This document shows, piece after piece, positions 56,005 through 64,000 of a DNA stretch of 64,000 nucleotides; position 1 is the stretch's first letter, and every line of letters starts with the position of its first letter. Made by a program: the position numbers and the translations under genes. The DNA is from Micromonospora sp. MH99 (lineage in GTDB: Bacteria; Actinomycetota; Actinomycetes; Mycobacteriales; Micromonosporaceae): assembly GCF_021442385.1 (NCBI RefSeq), contig NZ_MUZA01000002.1, forward strand, positions 124,001 through 188,000. The letters are read 5' to 3'. The notes under the pieces were generated by a model. That model was given only the letters and a program-made list of their open reading frames with translations. It made no database searches and had not been told where the DNA came from.

Positions 56005-56793
56005 TCAGGCGTCACCGAGTGCGTCGATGTCGCGCATCTCCTCCGCCGTCAACGAGAAGTGGAAGACGTCGAAGTTGGCGGTGATCCGCTCCGGGGTCAC
56101 CGACTTCGGGATCACCACGATTTCGTGGTCGATGTGCCAGCGCAGCACCACCTGCGCCGGGGAGACGCCGTGCGCCGCGGCGATCCTGGTCAGCACCGGA
56201 TCGCTGAGGTCACTGGTCTTGAAGGGGCTGTACCCCTCCAGCACCACGCCCCGGTCCCGGTGCTCGGCGTGCCGCTGCCGGTCGTACAGCGTGGGGCTCC
56301 ACCGGATCTGGTTGACCGCCGGGTTCTCCTCCGTCGACTGGATCAACTCGTCGATCTCGCCGGTGCTGTAGTTGCTGACCCCGACGGCACGGGTCAGGTT
56401 CTCGTCCCGGGCGGCCAGCAACTCCCGCCACATCGGGATGCTGTCCGCCGGGGACGACGGCGGCCAGTGGATCAACCAGAGGTCCACCTGGTCGACGCCG
56501 AGCGCCTCCAGACTTGCCTCCAACGTCTCGCGCTCCCGGCCGACCCGGTCCGGCGGGAGCTTCGTGGTGATGAAGATGTCCTCGCGACGCAGCCCGCTCT
56601 CCCGCACCGCCCGGCCGACCTCCCGCTCGTTGCCGTACATGGTGGCGGTGTCGAGGTGCCGGTAGCCGGTGTCGAGCGCGGCCAGCACGGCGTCGTAGCC
56701 CGCCCGGCCGGTGGCCTGCCAGGTGCCGAAGCCGAGCAGGGGCATCCGCACGTCACCCGGGAGCAGGGCGGTGGGCTGGTCGCTGAGGTCCAT
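56005..56793 (-). CDS. Aldo/keto reductase
   Basis: NAD(P)H-dependent reductase of 262 residues in the AKR5-like group. The fold motifs are LGFGTWQATG, DTGYRHLDTATMYGNEREVG (Asp, Tyr), ITTKLPPD (Lys), VDLWLIHWPP (His), VGVSNYSTGEI and the C-terminal cofactor loop VVIPKSVTPERITANFDVF. Substrate unknown. ATG at 56793; TAGAAC 7 nt upstream is a weak leaderless -10. It is divergent from the LigD-like gene, 94 bp away. Confidence 0.92.
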   Translation of the reverse strand: MDLSDQPTALLPGDVRMPLLGFGTWQATGRAGYDAVLAALDTGYRHLDTATMYGNEREVGRAVRESGLRREDIFITTKLPPDRVGRERETLEASLEALGVDQVDLWLIHWPPSSPADSIPMWRELLAARDENLTRAVGVSNYSTGEIDELIQSTEENPAVNQIRWSPTLYDRQRHAEHRDRGVVLEGYSPFKTSDLSDPVLTRIAAAHGVSPAQVVLRWHIDHEIVVIPKSVTPERITANFDVFHFSLTAEEMRDIDALGDA

Positions 56794-56887
56794 GAGGTCC
56801 GTTCTACCCCGCCGCGCCCCCGGACGCCGAGCGAACCGGACACTCCGGCGTCCAGCGCAATGGCCCGGTTTGCCGGAGAATGCGGGT

Positions 56888-57937
56888 GTGACGGACCGGC
56901 TGCAGGAGTACCGACGCCGCCGCGACGCGGCCCGTACGCCCGAGCCGGTGCCAGAAGGCGCCCCCACGGGGACCAGACCCGACGAGGGCGCGGATCGCTT
57001 CGTCATCCAGCAGCACCACGCCCGCAGCCTGCACTGGGACCTGCGACTGGAACACGAGGGTGTGCTCGCGTCCTGGGCGGTGCCGCGCGGGCTGCCCCGC
57101 GACCCGGGCCGCAACCACCTCGCCGTGCACACCGAGGATCACCCGATGGAGTACCTCGACTTCTCCGGCGAGATCCCCGCTGGCGAGTACGGGGGCGGCC
57201 GGATGGTCATCCACGACCGGGGCACGTACCGCTGCGAGAAGTGGCGCGACGACGAGGTCATCGTGACCCTCTCCGGTGACCGCACCGCCGGGCGCTACGC
57301 GCTGTTCGCCACCGGCGGCAAGGATTGGATGATCCGGCGCACCGATCCCGCGCCGCCGGGTTGGACGAGCATGCCGGAGCTGGTCCGCCCGATGCACGCC
57401 ACGCCCGCCGCCGGGCTGCCCCGCGACCGCGCCGACTGGGGATACGAGCTGCGCTGGGACGGGGTCCGCGCCATGGCGTACGTCTCCGGCGGCCGGCTGC
57501 GGCTGCTCGCCGAGACCGACGAGGAGATCACCGGCGGCTACCCGTGGCTGCGCGCGATGGCCGAGGCGCTGGCGCCCACCGAGGCGGTGCTCGACGGTGT
57601 GCTCGTCCGCATCGACGGCTCGGGCCGGGTGCGTCCCGCCCGTCCCGCCAGCGGTGGCCGGGTTCCGGCCGGCGCCCAGTTCCTGCTCGTCGACCTGCTG
57701 TGGTTGGAGGGCGTGAGCAGCGTCGACGTCCCGTACGCGCAACGCCGGGAACTGCTCGATGGGCTGGCGTTGGCCGGTACGCACTGGCAGACTCCGCCGT
57801 GGTTTCCCGGTGCCGGCGACGAGGCCCTGCGCACCGGGCGGGAGCAGGGGCTGCCGGGTGTGGTCGCCAAGCGGCTGGACTCGGTGTACGAGCCGGGCCG
57901 GCGCAGCCGACGGTGGCTGAGCATCGACGCGGCCTGA
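56888..57937 (+). CDS. LigD-like 3'-phosphoesterase with inactive ligase domain
   Basis: Protein of 349 residues. The N-terminal half (about 35-165) is a LigD phosphoesterase domain, with FVIQQHHARSLHWDLRLEHEG, SWAVPRGLP and GEIPAGEYGGGRMVIHDRG; in LigD this domain trims ribonucleotides from 3' ends during end joining. The second half (about 180-345) has the shape of the ATP-dependent ligase adenylation domain, but the nucleophilic Lys of motif KxDG is Arg189 (YELRWDGVRA). The later LDGVLVRIDGSGR, FLLVDLLWLEG and GVVAKRLDSVYEPGRRS match ligase motifs III-V. No polymerase domain and no Ku gene nearby. GTG at 56888 with GGAG 9 nt upstream. Confidence 0.85.
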   Translation: MTDRLQEYRRRRDAARTPEPVPEGAPTGTRPDEGADRFVIQQHHARSLHWDLRLEHEGVLASWAVPRGLPRDPGRNHLAVHTEDHPMEYLDFSGEIPAGEYGGGRMVIHDRGTYRCEKWRDDEVIVTLSGDRTAGRYALFATGGKDWMIRRTDPAPPGWTSMPELVRPMHATPAAGLPRDRADWGYELRWDGVRAMAYVSGGRLRLLAETDEEITGGYPWLRAMAEALAPTEAVLDGVLVRIDGSGRVRPARPASGGRVPAGAQFLLVDLLWLEGVSSVDVPYAQRRELLDGLALAGTHWQTPPWFPGAGDEALRTGREQGLPGVVAKRLDSVYEPGRRSRRWLSIDAA

Positions 57938-57951
57938 CGGCGAGGAGCGAC

Positions 57952-59142
57952 GTGTACCTGACCCATCTGGACTGCCCACGCTGTGGCCTGGAGTACGCCG
58001 CCGACAAGCCGCAGAACCTCTGCGAGTGCGGCTCGCCGCTACTGGCCCGATACGACCTGCCGGCGGTGGCGAAGGCGGTCACCCCGGAGCGTTTTCCGCT
58101 GCGCCCGGCCGACCTGTGGCGGTACCGGGAGCTGCTGCCCGTCGCCGATCCCCGGCACGTCACCACGCTCGGTGAGGGCTGGACGCCGCTGCTGCGGGCC
58201 CCGTCGTACGGTGCCGAGATCGGCATCGCGGACCTGATGGTCAAGGACGAGGGGTTGATCCCGACCGGTTCGTTCAAGGCACGCGGCGCCGCGGTGGGCG
58301 TGAGTCGGGCTCGCGAGTTGGGTGTCGAGCGGATCGCGATGCCCACCAACGGCAACGCCGGTTCGGCGTGGGCGACGTACGCGGCGCGCGCCGGGATGGG
58401 CGCCACGATCGTCATGCCGCTGGCGGCGCCGACCATCTGCCGGCGCGAGTGTGTGGCAGCGGGAGCCGATCTGCGTCTGGTGGACGGGCTGATCAGCGAC
58501 GCGGGCCGCAAGGTGGCCGAGCTGATCGCGGAGTCGGACGGGACGATCTTCGACGCCGGCACGCTGCGCGAGCCCTACCGCCTGGAGGGCAAGAAGACGA
58601 TGGGGTACGAGATCGTCGAGCAGCTCGGCTGGCAGGTGCCCGACGTGATCATTTACCCGACCGGTGGCGGGGTCGGCCTGATCGGCATCCACAAGGCGCT
58701 GCACGAGATGCGCGAGCTGGGCTGGGTCGGCGACAAGCTGCCCCGGCTGGTGGCGGTGCAGTCGACCGGCTGCGCGCCGATCGTGCGGGCCTTCGCCGCC
58801 GGCGAGGACCGGGCGCAGCCGTGGGAGGACGCGCACACTGTGGCGTTCGGCATCACCGTGCCGTCCCCGCTGGGTGACGAGCTGATCCTGGCCGCGCTGC
58901 GGGCGTCGGCCGGCACCGCGGTCGCCGTCGACGACGCCGAGATCCTGACCGACCTGCGGGACTTCGCCGCCCGCGAGGGGTTGCTGCTCTGCCCGGAGGG
59001 CGCGGCCTGCCTGACGGCGGCGCGGCAGCTGCGCGCCGGTGGCTGGATCCGGGCCGGGGAACGGGTGGTGGTGCTCAACACCGGCGCGGGGCTGAAGTAT
59101 CCGGAGACGGTGGACGTCTCAGGCGTACCCGTCATGGCCTGA
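57952..59142 (+). CDS. thrC: Threonine synthase
   Basis: PLP enzyme of 396 residues converting O-phosphohomoserine to threonine. An N-terminal zinc ribbon (LDCPRCGLEYAADKPQNLCECG) is followed by the PLP lysine in LIPTGSFKARGAAVGVS, the NAGNS-type loop PTNGNAGSAWATYAARAGM and GGGVGLIGIHKAL. GTG at 57952 has GAGGAG 4 nt upstream and lies 14 bp after the LigD-like gene. No other threonine gene is adjacent, as is common for this paralog class; if another thrC exists in the genome this copy could be a threonine-synthase-like enzyme. Confidence 0.9.
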   Translation: MYLTHLDCPRCGLEYAADKPQNLCECGSPLLARYDLPAVAKAVTPERFPLRPADLWRYRELLPVADPRHVTTLGEGWTPLLRAPSYGAEIGIADLMVKDEGLIPTGSFKARGAAVGVSRARELGVERIAMPTNGNAGSAWATYAARAGMGATIVMPLAAPTICRRECVAAGADLRLVDGLISDAGRKVAELIAESDGTIFDAGTLREPYRLEGKKTMGYEIVEQLGWQVPDVIIYPTGGGVGLIGIHKALHEMRELGWVGDKLPRLVAVQSTGCAPIVRAFAAGEDRAQPWEDAHTVAFGITVPSPLGDELILAALRASAGTAVAVDDAEILTDLRDFAAREGLLLCPEGAACLTAARQLRAGGWIRAGERVVVLNTGAGLKYPETVDVSGVPVMA

Positions 59143-59173
59143 GCCGGCACCCCACCGACGGTGGGGTGCCGGC
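59143..59173. terminator. Perfect 14-bp hairpin between convergent genes
   Basis: GCCGGCACCCCACC (59143-59156) pairs exactly with 59160-59173 around GAC, starting right after the thrC stop and ending 8 bp before the pectate lyase stop. Confidence 0.8.
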
Positions 59174-59181
59174 GGCCGGGC

Positions 59182-60558
59182 CTACTGGTAGGTGATGTCG
59201 GACGGTGTGTAGAAGCAGTTGACGCCGTCGGCGCCCTCGCCGATCTTGGTCGGCTCGCTGCCCTTGGGCACGCCCTTGTACTTGACACAGATCGAGGTCT
59301 CCCGGTCCGGGTCGCCGACGATGGTGATCCGGCTGAACCGGGCGGTGTCGCCCCAGTTGGTGTTGATGCCGGCCACCGCGTCGGTGTCCCGGACGACCAC
59401 GTTGTCGATCACCACGTGCCGCTGGTACGACGAGGAGCAGTTGCCGCAGGCCCGGTAGAGTTTCCCGGCGTTCTCCACCCGGAAGTTCCTGATGTAGACG
59501 GTGCCCGGGCCGTTGTGCTGGAAGACCTTGTCGCTTGCGGATCGGGCACCGCCACCGTCGACGGTGTACGTGGTGCCGCCGAGGAAGGTGGCGGCGTCCT
59601 CGCCGACGTCCTCCCACCAGACGTTGATCAGGGTGCAGTTGCCGTTGCAGTGCACGCCGTCGCCGGCCGGCGCACCGATGATCACGTTACGCAGGGTCGC
59701 GCCGGCGGCCAGCTCGAACATCGGGTCCTGGCTCTCGCTCTGCCCGCCGTCGCCGATGCCGTAGTAGCGCTTGAGCCCGCCGTCGAAGGTGCCGGACACT
59801 CCGATTGTGGCGTCCACCTTCTGGCTGCCGGTGGGCGTCGGCCAACCCGACGGCGGTGGGGTGGTCGGGCCCGACGTGGTGGGCGGCGGGGTGCTCGGCG
59901 CCGCGGTGGTCGCCGGTGGCGTGGTCGGGGTGCCGCCGCCGGACGAGTCGACCACCACGTCGTCGAACCCGCCGCTGGCGTACGCGGTGACCAGGCCGAT
60001 CCGGCCCGCGCTGGCCAGGCTGTTGCTGCCCGAGGCGATCTGGGTGCCGTTGACGAAGCCGCGGATGGTGCTGCCGCTCGCCTCGATGCGCAGGGTGTAC
60101 CACGTGCCGGTGGCGACGCCGAGCGACGCGGAGCCGATCGCGGTGATGCTGCTGCCGTTGACGGCCTGCAACTCGGCCCGGCCGGAGCCGAGCAGGGCCA
60201 GCCGGTACATCTTCGTGCTGCTGGTGGACCGGGCGGCCAGGCCGACCAGGCCGCTGGACGAGCCGAAGCTCGCCGGCCGGACCCGGGCCTGTACGGAGTA
60301 GTTGGTCCAGCTGGTCTGACCGGCGAACTGCCGGGCCAGCTCGCTGCCGGCGTTCGACTGGTTGAGCACGCCCGAGCCGTCGACAGCCCAGGTGCCGCCG
60401 GACTTGGACCAGCCGGAGGCGTCACCGTCGTTGAAGGTGTCGGTGAAGATGGTGGCCGCGAAGGCCGACGTCATGCCGACGGTGAGCGCCGCCGCCGTCA
60501 CGCCGGCGCCCACCGCCAGCACCAGTGGTCGTCGGCCGGGGTGTCGTCTCTTGTGCAC
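59182..60558 (-). CDS. Secreted PL3 pectate lyase with N-terminal laminin-G-like domain
   Basis: Exported enzyme of 458 residues. Signal peptide 1-35 ends in SAFAA. A jelly-roll domain of the DUF1080/LamG type (about 36-205: IFTDTFNDGDASGWSKSGG, WTNYSVQARVRP, IRGFVNGTQIASG) probably binds sugar. A Thr/Pro linker (TPTTPPATTAAPSTPPPTT) leads to the PL3 catalytic domain (about 250-458), a beta-helix with TFDGGLKRYYGIGDGG, SQDPMFELAAGATLRNVIIG, DGVHCNGNCTLINVWWEDVGEDA and RNFRVENAGKLYRACGNC. It cleaves polygalacturonate with Ca2+ (family knowledge). AAGGAGGA precedes the ATG. LacI-type operator upstream. Confidence 0.93.
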   Translation of the reverse strand: MHKRRHPGRRPLVLAVGAGVTAAALTVGMTSAFAATIFTDTFNDGDASGWSKSGGTWAVDGSGVLNQSNAGSELARQFAGQTSWTNYSVQARVRPASFGSSSGLVGLAARSTSSTKMYRLALLGSGRAELQAVNGSSITAIGSASLGVATGTWYTLRIEASGSTIRGFVNGTQIASGSNSLASAGRIGLVTAYASGGFDDVVVDSSGGGTPTTPPATTAAPSTPPPTTSGPTTPPPSGWPTPTGSQKVDATIGVSGTFDGGLKRYYGIGDGGQSESQDPMFELAAGATLRNVIIGAPAGDGVHCNGNCTLINVWWEDVGEDAATFLGGTTYTVDGGGARSASDKVFQHNGPGTVYIRNFRVENAGKLYRACGNCSSSYQRHVVIDNVVVRDTDAVAGINTNWGDTARFSRITIVGDPDRETSICVKYKGVPKGSEPTKIGEGADGVNCFYTPSDITYQ

Positions 60559-60705
60559 GGTTGTCCTCCTTGACGCGTGTGGTGGCGATCCCTGGGTCTG
60601 GCCGCGCGGGGACGTGCCGGCACGGCGCGCTGCCGTGAGAGCGGGGATCGGTGTGCCCCGTCGGATGCCCGGCTCCGACAGTGGGATGAAGCGGGATGAA
60701 AGCCG

Positions 60706-60723
60706 TGGGAAAGGGCTTTCCCG
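60706..60723. promoter_or_regulatory. LacI-family operator upstream of the pectate lyase
   Basis: TGGGAAAGGGCTTTCCCG: arms GGGAAAG and CTTTCCC around GG, typical of LacI-family boxes with a GAAAGnnCTTTC core. It lies directly downstream of the predicted transcription start and about 150 bp before the ATG, so binding should block transcription. No LacI gene is in the window. Confidence 0.65.
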
Positions 60724-60731
60724 TCTCTTCG

Positions 60732-60761
60732 AGGCTAGGACTGCGCACGCATCAGCGTCAA
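60732..60761 (-). promoter_or_regulatory. Sigma-70-type promoter of the pectate lyase
   Basis: On the minus strand TTGACG (60761-60756) and TAGCCT (60737-60732) are 18 nt apart, one of the best promoter matches in the window. An inverted repeat GCGTCA-N5-TGACGC (60756-60772 region) overlaps the -35. Confidence 0.65.
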
Positions 60762-60805
60762 TGCCTGACGCTTGCAGGTCTGTTGCAGGATTTCGGCGGC
60801 CCGGG

Positions 60806-62602
60806 TCAGAAGCTGTCCGGCTCGGTCAGCCGCCAGGCCGCGTTGATCAGCCCGATGTGGGACAACGCCTGCGGCGTGTTGCCCAGCTGCGCACCGGTGG
60901 TCAGGTCGATCTGCTCGCTGAACAGGCCCACGTCGTTGGCGTGACCCACCACGCGTTCGAACAGCTCCTCGGCCCGGCGCGGCTCACCCGCCATCACCAG
61001 GCACTCCACCAGCCAGAACGAGCACATCAGGAACCCGGCCGGGTCGGTCGTCCACCGCCGGACCAGCCCGTCGTCGGTTCCCAACTCCCGCTCCACCATC
61101 GCGATGGTCGACCGCATGCGGGGATCGGTCGCCGGCAGGAAGTGCGCCACCGGCAGTGCGAGCACCGAGGCGTCCAACTCCGCCGAACCGAACGAGCCGG
61201 TGAACGCCCCGATCCGGTCGTTCCACCCGTCGCGCAGCACCGCCGCGCGGATCTCGTCGCGTACGCCGGCCCACCGACGCGGGTCGGCCCGTTCACCGAG
61301 CCGGTCGGCGAGCCCCACCGCCCGATCCATGGCCAACCAGCAGGACACCTTCGAGGAGACGTAGTGCCGCTCCTCGTCCCGGGTCTCCCAGATGCCCCGG
61401 TCCGGCAGGTGCCAGGTCCCCGCCACCTGCTCGGTCAGCCCGAGCACCATCTCCCGCAACTCCCCCTCGAACGGTGTGCCGAGGTAGTCGCGCAGCCGCC
61501 ACACCGCCGAGATCACCTCGCCCGGCACGTCGAGCTGCCGCTGCTTCCAGGCGTCGTTGCCGACCCGCACCGGGCGGCTGTCGCGGTATCCGCGCAGGTG
61601 ATTGCAGTGGTGCTCGGAGATGTCGCGTTCGCCCTCCAACCCGAAGAGCACCGGCACCGGCTCGTCGCCGAACCGGCCGATCGACCGGGTCGCCCAGGCG
61701 AACAACCGCGACGCCTCGTCCGGACAGGCCGCCACCCAGAGCGCGCGCATGGTCAGTGAGAAGTCCCGCAGCCAGGAGTAGCGGTAGTCGTAGTTGCGGT
61801 CGCCGCCGATCTGCTCCGGCAACGAGCTGGTCAGCGCCGCGGCCACCGCGCCACTGCGGGCGTACGTGAGACCACCCAGCACTGTCGCGCTGTGCCGGAC
61901 CAGCTTGGCGTACCGGCCGGAGTACCCGTGCGTCTGCCGGAACGCCTCCCACGCCCGCGTCGTCTCGGCGAGGGCGGCCAGCGGGTCCAGCCGGGCGGGC
62001 GGCGTCCCGTACGTCTGACCGAACGCCACGTCCATCGCGACGACCTGGCCGGTGGAGACCTCGAACTCGTGGGTCACCCGGTCCCCGCCGGCCCGCAGCG
62101 GCAGATCATCGGCGCGCAGCACCAGCACCACCGGGCCGGCCCCGGCCAGCACCCCACCCCCGGGCTGCTCGTGCAGATACGGCGTGAGCAGCCCGTACTC
62201 CGGGCGGGGAGCGAAGTCCAACGCCATCCGCACCCGCCCGGACAGGCCCTCGACCACCCGGATGAGCACAGCGGGTGAGTTCTTGCCCAGGTCGTGCGCG
62301 CGGGCGCCGATCTCGGCGGCGAGCGCGTCCGTCACCGCCACGCTGCCGTGCGGCGTGTGGTGCACCGTCCGCAGCACCAGCGTGTCCGGCCGGTACGCGC
62401 GCTCGACCCGGTACCCGGGGCCACCCACTCCGACCGGCGCCAAACGGAAGTACCCCCCGCTCGGGTCGAGCAGCCGCCCGAAGACCGAGGCGCCGTCGAA
62501 CCGGTGGGGGCACCACCAGTCGATCGAGCCGTCCTTCCCGACCAGCGCGCCGGAACGGGCATCCGAGAGGAACCCGTAGTCGGAGATCGCCGGCTGCGTC
62601 AC
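60806..62602 (-). CDS. Glycoside hydrolase family 15 protein (trehalase/glucoamylase type)
   Basis: Cytoplasmic enzyme of 598 residues. The start MTQPAISDYGFLSDARSGALVG and GSIDWWCPHRFDGASVFGRLLD are the GH15 N-terminal domain. The (alpha/alpha)6 barrel carries NYDYRYSWLRDFSLTMRALW and DRGIWETRDEERHYVSSKVSCW (catalytic Glu region), with the second Glu expected near LFSEQIDLTTGAQLGNTPQALSH. Actinobacterial members include trehalases and glucoamylases; these cannot be told apart here. GTG at 62602, 39 bp after the cupin gene on the same strand. No signal peptide. Confidence 0.9.
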   Translation of the reverse strand: MTQPAISDYGFLSDARSGALVGKDGSIDWWCPHRFDGASVFGRLLDPSGGYFRLAPVGVGGPGYRVERAYRPDTLVLRTVHHTPHGSVAVTDALAAEIGARAHDLGKNSPAVLIRVVEGLSGRVRMALDFAPRPEYGLLTPYLHEQPGGGVLAGAGPVVLVLRADDLPLRAGGDRVTHEFEVSTGQVVAMDVAFGQTYGTPPARLDPLAALAETTRAWEAFRQTHGYSGRYAKLVRHSATVLGGLTYARSGAVAAALTSSLPEQIGGDRNYDYRYSWLRDFSLTMRALWVAACPDEASRLFAWATRSIGRFGDEPVPVLFGLEGERDISEHHCNHLRGYRDSRPVRVGNDAWKQRQLDVPGEVISAVWRLRDYLGTPFEGELREMVLGLTEQVAGTWHLPDRGIWETRDEERHYVSSKVSCWLAMDRAVGLADRLGERADPRRWAGVRDEIRAAVLRDGWNDRIGAFTGSFGSAELDASVLALPVAHFLPATDPRMRSTIAMVERELGTDDGLVRRWTTDPAGFLMCSFWLVECLVMAGEPRRAEELFERVVGHANDVGLFSEQIDLTTGAQLGNTPQALSHIGLINAAWRLTEPDSF

Positions 62603-62641
62603 CCGCCGGGCGTACCCGGATCGGCCTGGTTCAGGCAGCCG

Positions 62642-63034
62642 TCACGACGTGGGCGGCTCGTCCTCGCCGGCCTCCTCGGCCTTGTCGGCCTCCTCCTTGG
62701 TGTGGTGCACGGCCTGGTCGGCGTGCTCCGGAGGGCCGTAGACGGTGTAGAGCACCAGCGGGTTGGGGCCGGTGTTGACGAAGTTGTGCTTCGTCCCGGA
62801 CGGCACGACGACCAGGTCGCCCGCGACGACCTCCCGCTTCGCACCGGCGACCCGGGCCTCGCCGGTCCCGCTGACGAAGGTCAGGATCTGGTCGATCCCC
62901 TCGTGCACCTCCTCGCCGATCTCCCCGCCCGGCGGAATGGTCATGATCACCAGCTGGGTGTGCTCGCCGGTCCACAGCACCCGCCGGAAGTCCGGGCTCT
63001 TCTCGGCGACGGTCGCGATCGTGAAATGCTCCAT
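62642..63034 (-). CDS. Cupin-domain protein
   Basis: Single-domain cupin of 130 residues. Motif 1 is GGEIGEEVHEGIDQILTFVSGTGEA (two Glu and His) and motif 2 VVPSGTKHNFVNTGPNPL, so the metal-site residues are kept. The acidic C-terminus (HHTKEEADKAEEAGEDEPP) is disordered-looking. Homologs of this kind are of unknown function; some isomerise sugars or bind small ligands. ATG at 63034. Probably cotranscribed with the GH15 gene. Confidence 0.85.
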   Translation of the reverse strand: MEHFTIATVAEKSPDFRRVLWTGEHTQLVIMTIPPGGEIGEEVHEGIDQILTFVSGTGEARVAGAKREVVAGDLVVVPSGTKHNFVNTGPNPLVLYTVYGPPEHADQAVHHTKEEADKAEEAGEDEPPTS

Positions 63035-63218
63035 GGCCCGCTCATACCCCGTTCGGCCGCGCGTCACGCCGGGACTGGCAGATGGTGGAATTCCCCACGG
63101 TCGGCAGGTTTGGATCCGCCCGGACCGGGGATCGACAACGCTGACCGGCGCGAACGGCCGGTCGAGCCAGGTCCCCGCTGGCGTACCGCCGAACGGCTGC
63201 GGTGGTGGGAGACGGCCA

Positions 63219-63264
63219 GAGCGCGGCGACGTTCCGACAACTGTCGAAACGGCGCCGCGCGCTC
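63219..63264. terminator. Hairpin after the sulfotransferase gene
   Basis: GAGCGCGGCG (63219-63228) pairs with CGCCGCGCGCTC (63253-63264, 2-nt bulge) and CGTTCCGAC with GTCGAAACG inside it around AACT. It starts 15 nt beyond the minus-strand stop at 63280. Confidence 0.6.
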
Positions 63265-63279
63265 GTCTGCGCACCCCCT

Positions 63280-64000
63280 TCAGGCGTCGCGGTGCAGCCA
63301 GGCGACCAGGTCGGGCGGGGCCAGGGAGCGCACCCGTTGCTCGTAGCGGGCCAGACCGGCCGCGTCCAGCATGCCGCGCCCCTGCCCCGAGCCACCCCGG
63401 CGGAAGAACGCGCGGCGGTCCCGCAGCACGCCCAGCATGTCCGGGGCGAGCTGGTCGGCACGTTCCCGCATCCGGCCGAACGTCGCCGCCTCGACCAGCG
63501 CCGGCCAGCGCTCGACGGACACCGGGACACCCCACCGGTCGGCCAGGCGGCGCATCTGGCCGCCCAGGTCCGCCTGGAGGTCGTCGTAGTGCACCAGCTC
63601 GACGTTCGGCTCGTGTCGGCGGGCCCAGGCGTCGCTCAGGTGCCAGAGAACCCCGGGCAGCGAGTCCAGCTCCACGCGCGGGTCCACCTCGTGGTCGACC
63701 CAGCTCGACAACCACTGTCGCACCGACGGACGGGCCCGCGGCGGTCCCGCCGGCACTGGTTGGCCGGTCAGCTCGGCCATCCGGACCCGGTTCAGGTTGC
63801 CGGACTGGTGATAGAGGGACACCGCCATGTCCAGCGGATGCCGCGCCACCACCACGTAGTGCACCCGAGGGTCGAGCGGCACCCCGTCCAGCGGGGTGTG
63901 CGTCTTGATGAACCGGCGGTGCGGTTGGGCGGCCAGCCGCTGGTACACCGCGTCGCGCGGCTCGCCCAGCCAGTCCAGCCAGGGCGACAGCTCGGGCAGC
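63280..64000 (-). CDS. Sulfotransferase domain protein (5' end cut by window edge)
   Basis: C-terminal part of a PAPS-dependent sulfotransferase; the frame stays open to the right edge (LPELSPWLDWLGEPRDA). PAPS-site features: FIKTHTPLDGVP, where KTH replaces the usual strand and helix cap, and HYVVVARHPLDMAVSLYHQSG, the 3'-phosphate-binding R-x7-S type segment. LVHYDDLQADLGGQMRRLADRWG follows as in the cytosolic family. The 5'-phosphosulfate loop would be upstream of the window. Acceptor unknown. About 240 residues are visible. Confidence 0.87.
   Translation of the reverse strand, partial: LPELSPWLDWLGEPRDAVYQRLAAQPHRRFIKTHTPLDGVPLDPRVHYVVVARHPLDMAVSLYHQSGNLNRVRMAELTGQPVPAGPPRARPSVRQWLSSWVDHEVDPRVELDSLPGVLWHLSDAWARRHEPNVELVHYDDLQADLGGQMRRLADRWGVPVSVERWPALVEAATFGRMRERADQLAPDMLGVLRDRRAFFRRGGSGQGRGMLDAAGLARYEQRVRSLAPPDLVAWLHRDA

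Overview
The window is a very GC-rich (visibly about 70-75%) actinobacterial chromosome segment, most likely from Micromonospora or a close relative (Micromonosporaceae). This is inferred from codon bias, the clpS-aosR-mec-cysO-cysM order shared with mycobacteria, the hut operon layout, CebR-type cellulose operators and many leaderless start codons. I see no transposase, integrase, phage module, CRISPR array or rRNA. It reads as ordinary core/accessory chromosome with one tRNA gene.

Layout. 1-4.5 kb: a copper CopC-CopD gene (cut by the left edge) divergent from an ECF sigma factor, a MauE-like protein, a DsbA-like protein and a secreted/membrane protein. 4.6-7.4 kb: a cobalt/nickel ECF transporter (cbiM, PDGLE protein, cbiQ, cbiO) with a Nur-like operator. 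7.6-12.2 kb: bcp peroxiredoxin, tRNA-Leu(UAG), a GNAT enzyme, a bacterial expansin, a MOSC protein and an LCP ligase. 12.2-21.2 kb: an exopolysaccharide locus of six minus-strand genes (polymerase/ligase, GT2, flippase, pyruvyl transferase, GH10 hydrolase, initiating phosphoglycosyltransferase) with a divergent GT2. 21.3-23.3 kb: a membrane protein with a trypsin-like domain that lacks all three catalytic residues. 23.4-31.2 kb: histidine degradation, RpiR regulator then hutU, an AllC-type amidohydrolase, hutF, hutI, hutH, with overlapping stops and starts. 31.3-35.8 kb: rdgB, rph, two GT4 enzymes and an MBL hydrolase. 36.0-40.5 kb: cysM, cysO, mec, aosR, clpS and a GTPase-like protein with a degenerate P-loop. 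40.7-46.6 kb: a LAL-type LuxR regulator, pncB, pncA and an MFS transporter. 46.6-48.8 kb: a repeat-rich gap and ctaD. 48.9-64 kb: an FAD monooxygenase, a GH12-CBM2 endoglucanase under a CebR box, a large secreted M20 peptidase, a muramoyl amidase preceded by an overlapping signal-peptide mini-ORF, an aldo-keto reductase, a LigD-like protein with a dead ligase motif, threonine synthase, a PL3 pectate lyase under a LacI-type operator, a GH15 enzyme, a cupin and a sulfotransferase cut by the right edge.

How they fit together. Expansin, GH12, PL3 and possibly GH15 form a dispersed plant-cell-wall kit, with LacI/CebR-type operators next to three of them. The hut genes form a complete route from histidine to glutamate if the AllC-type enzyme deformylates N-formylglutamate. 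The cys genes form the carrier-protein cysteine pathway, but here the CysO carrier carries a 32-residue tail beyond its Gly-Gly, so Mec would have to mature it. Most convergent gene pairs are separated by strong hairpins without obvious U-tracts.

Most unusual items: the CysO tail with a perfect in-frame 30-bp tandem repeat; the complete pseudo-protease; the mini-ORF overlapping the amidase start; the GH10 enzyme inside the exopolysaccharide operon; the pseudo-ligase LigD relative; and a perfect 20-bp inverted repeat in a divergent promoter region. I found no clear new defence or mobile system.
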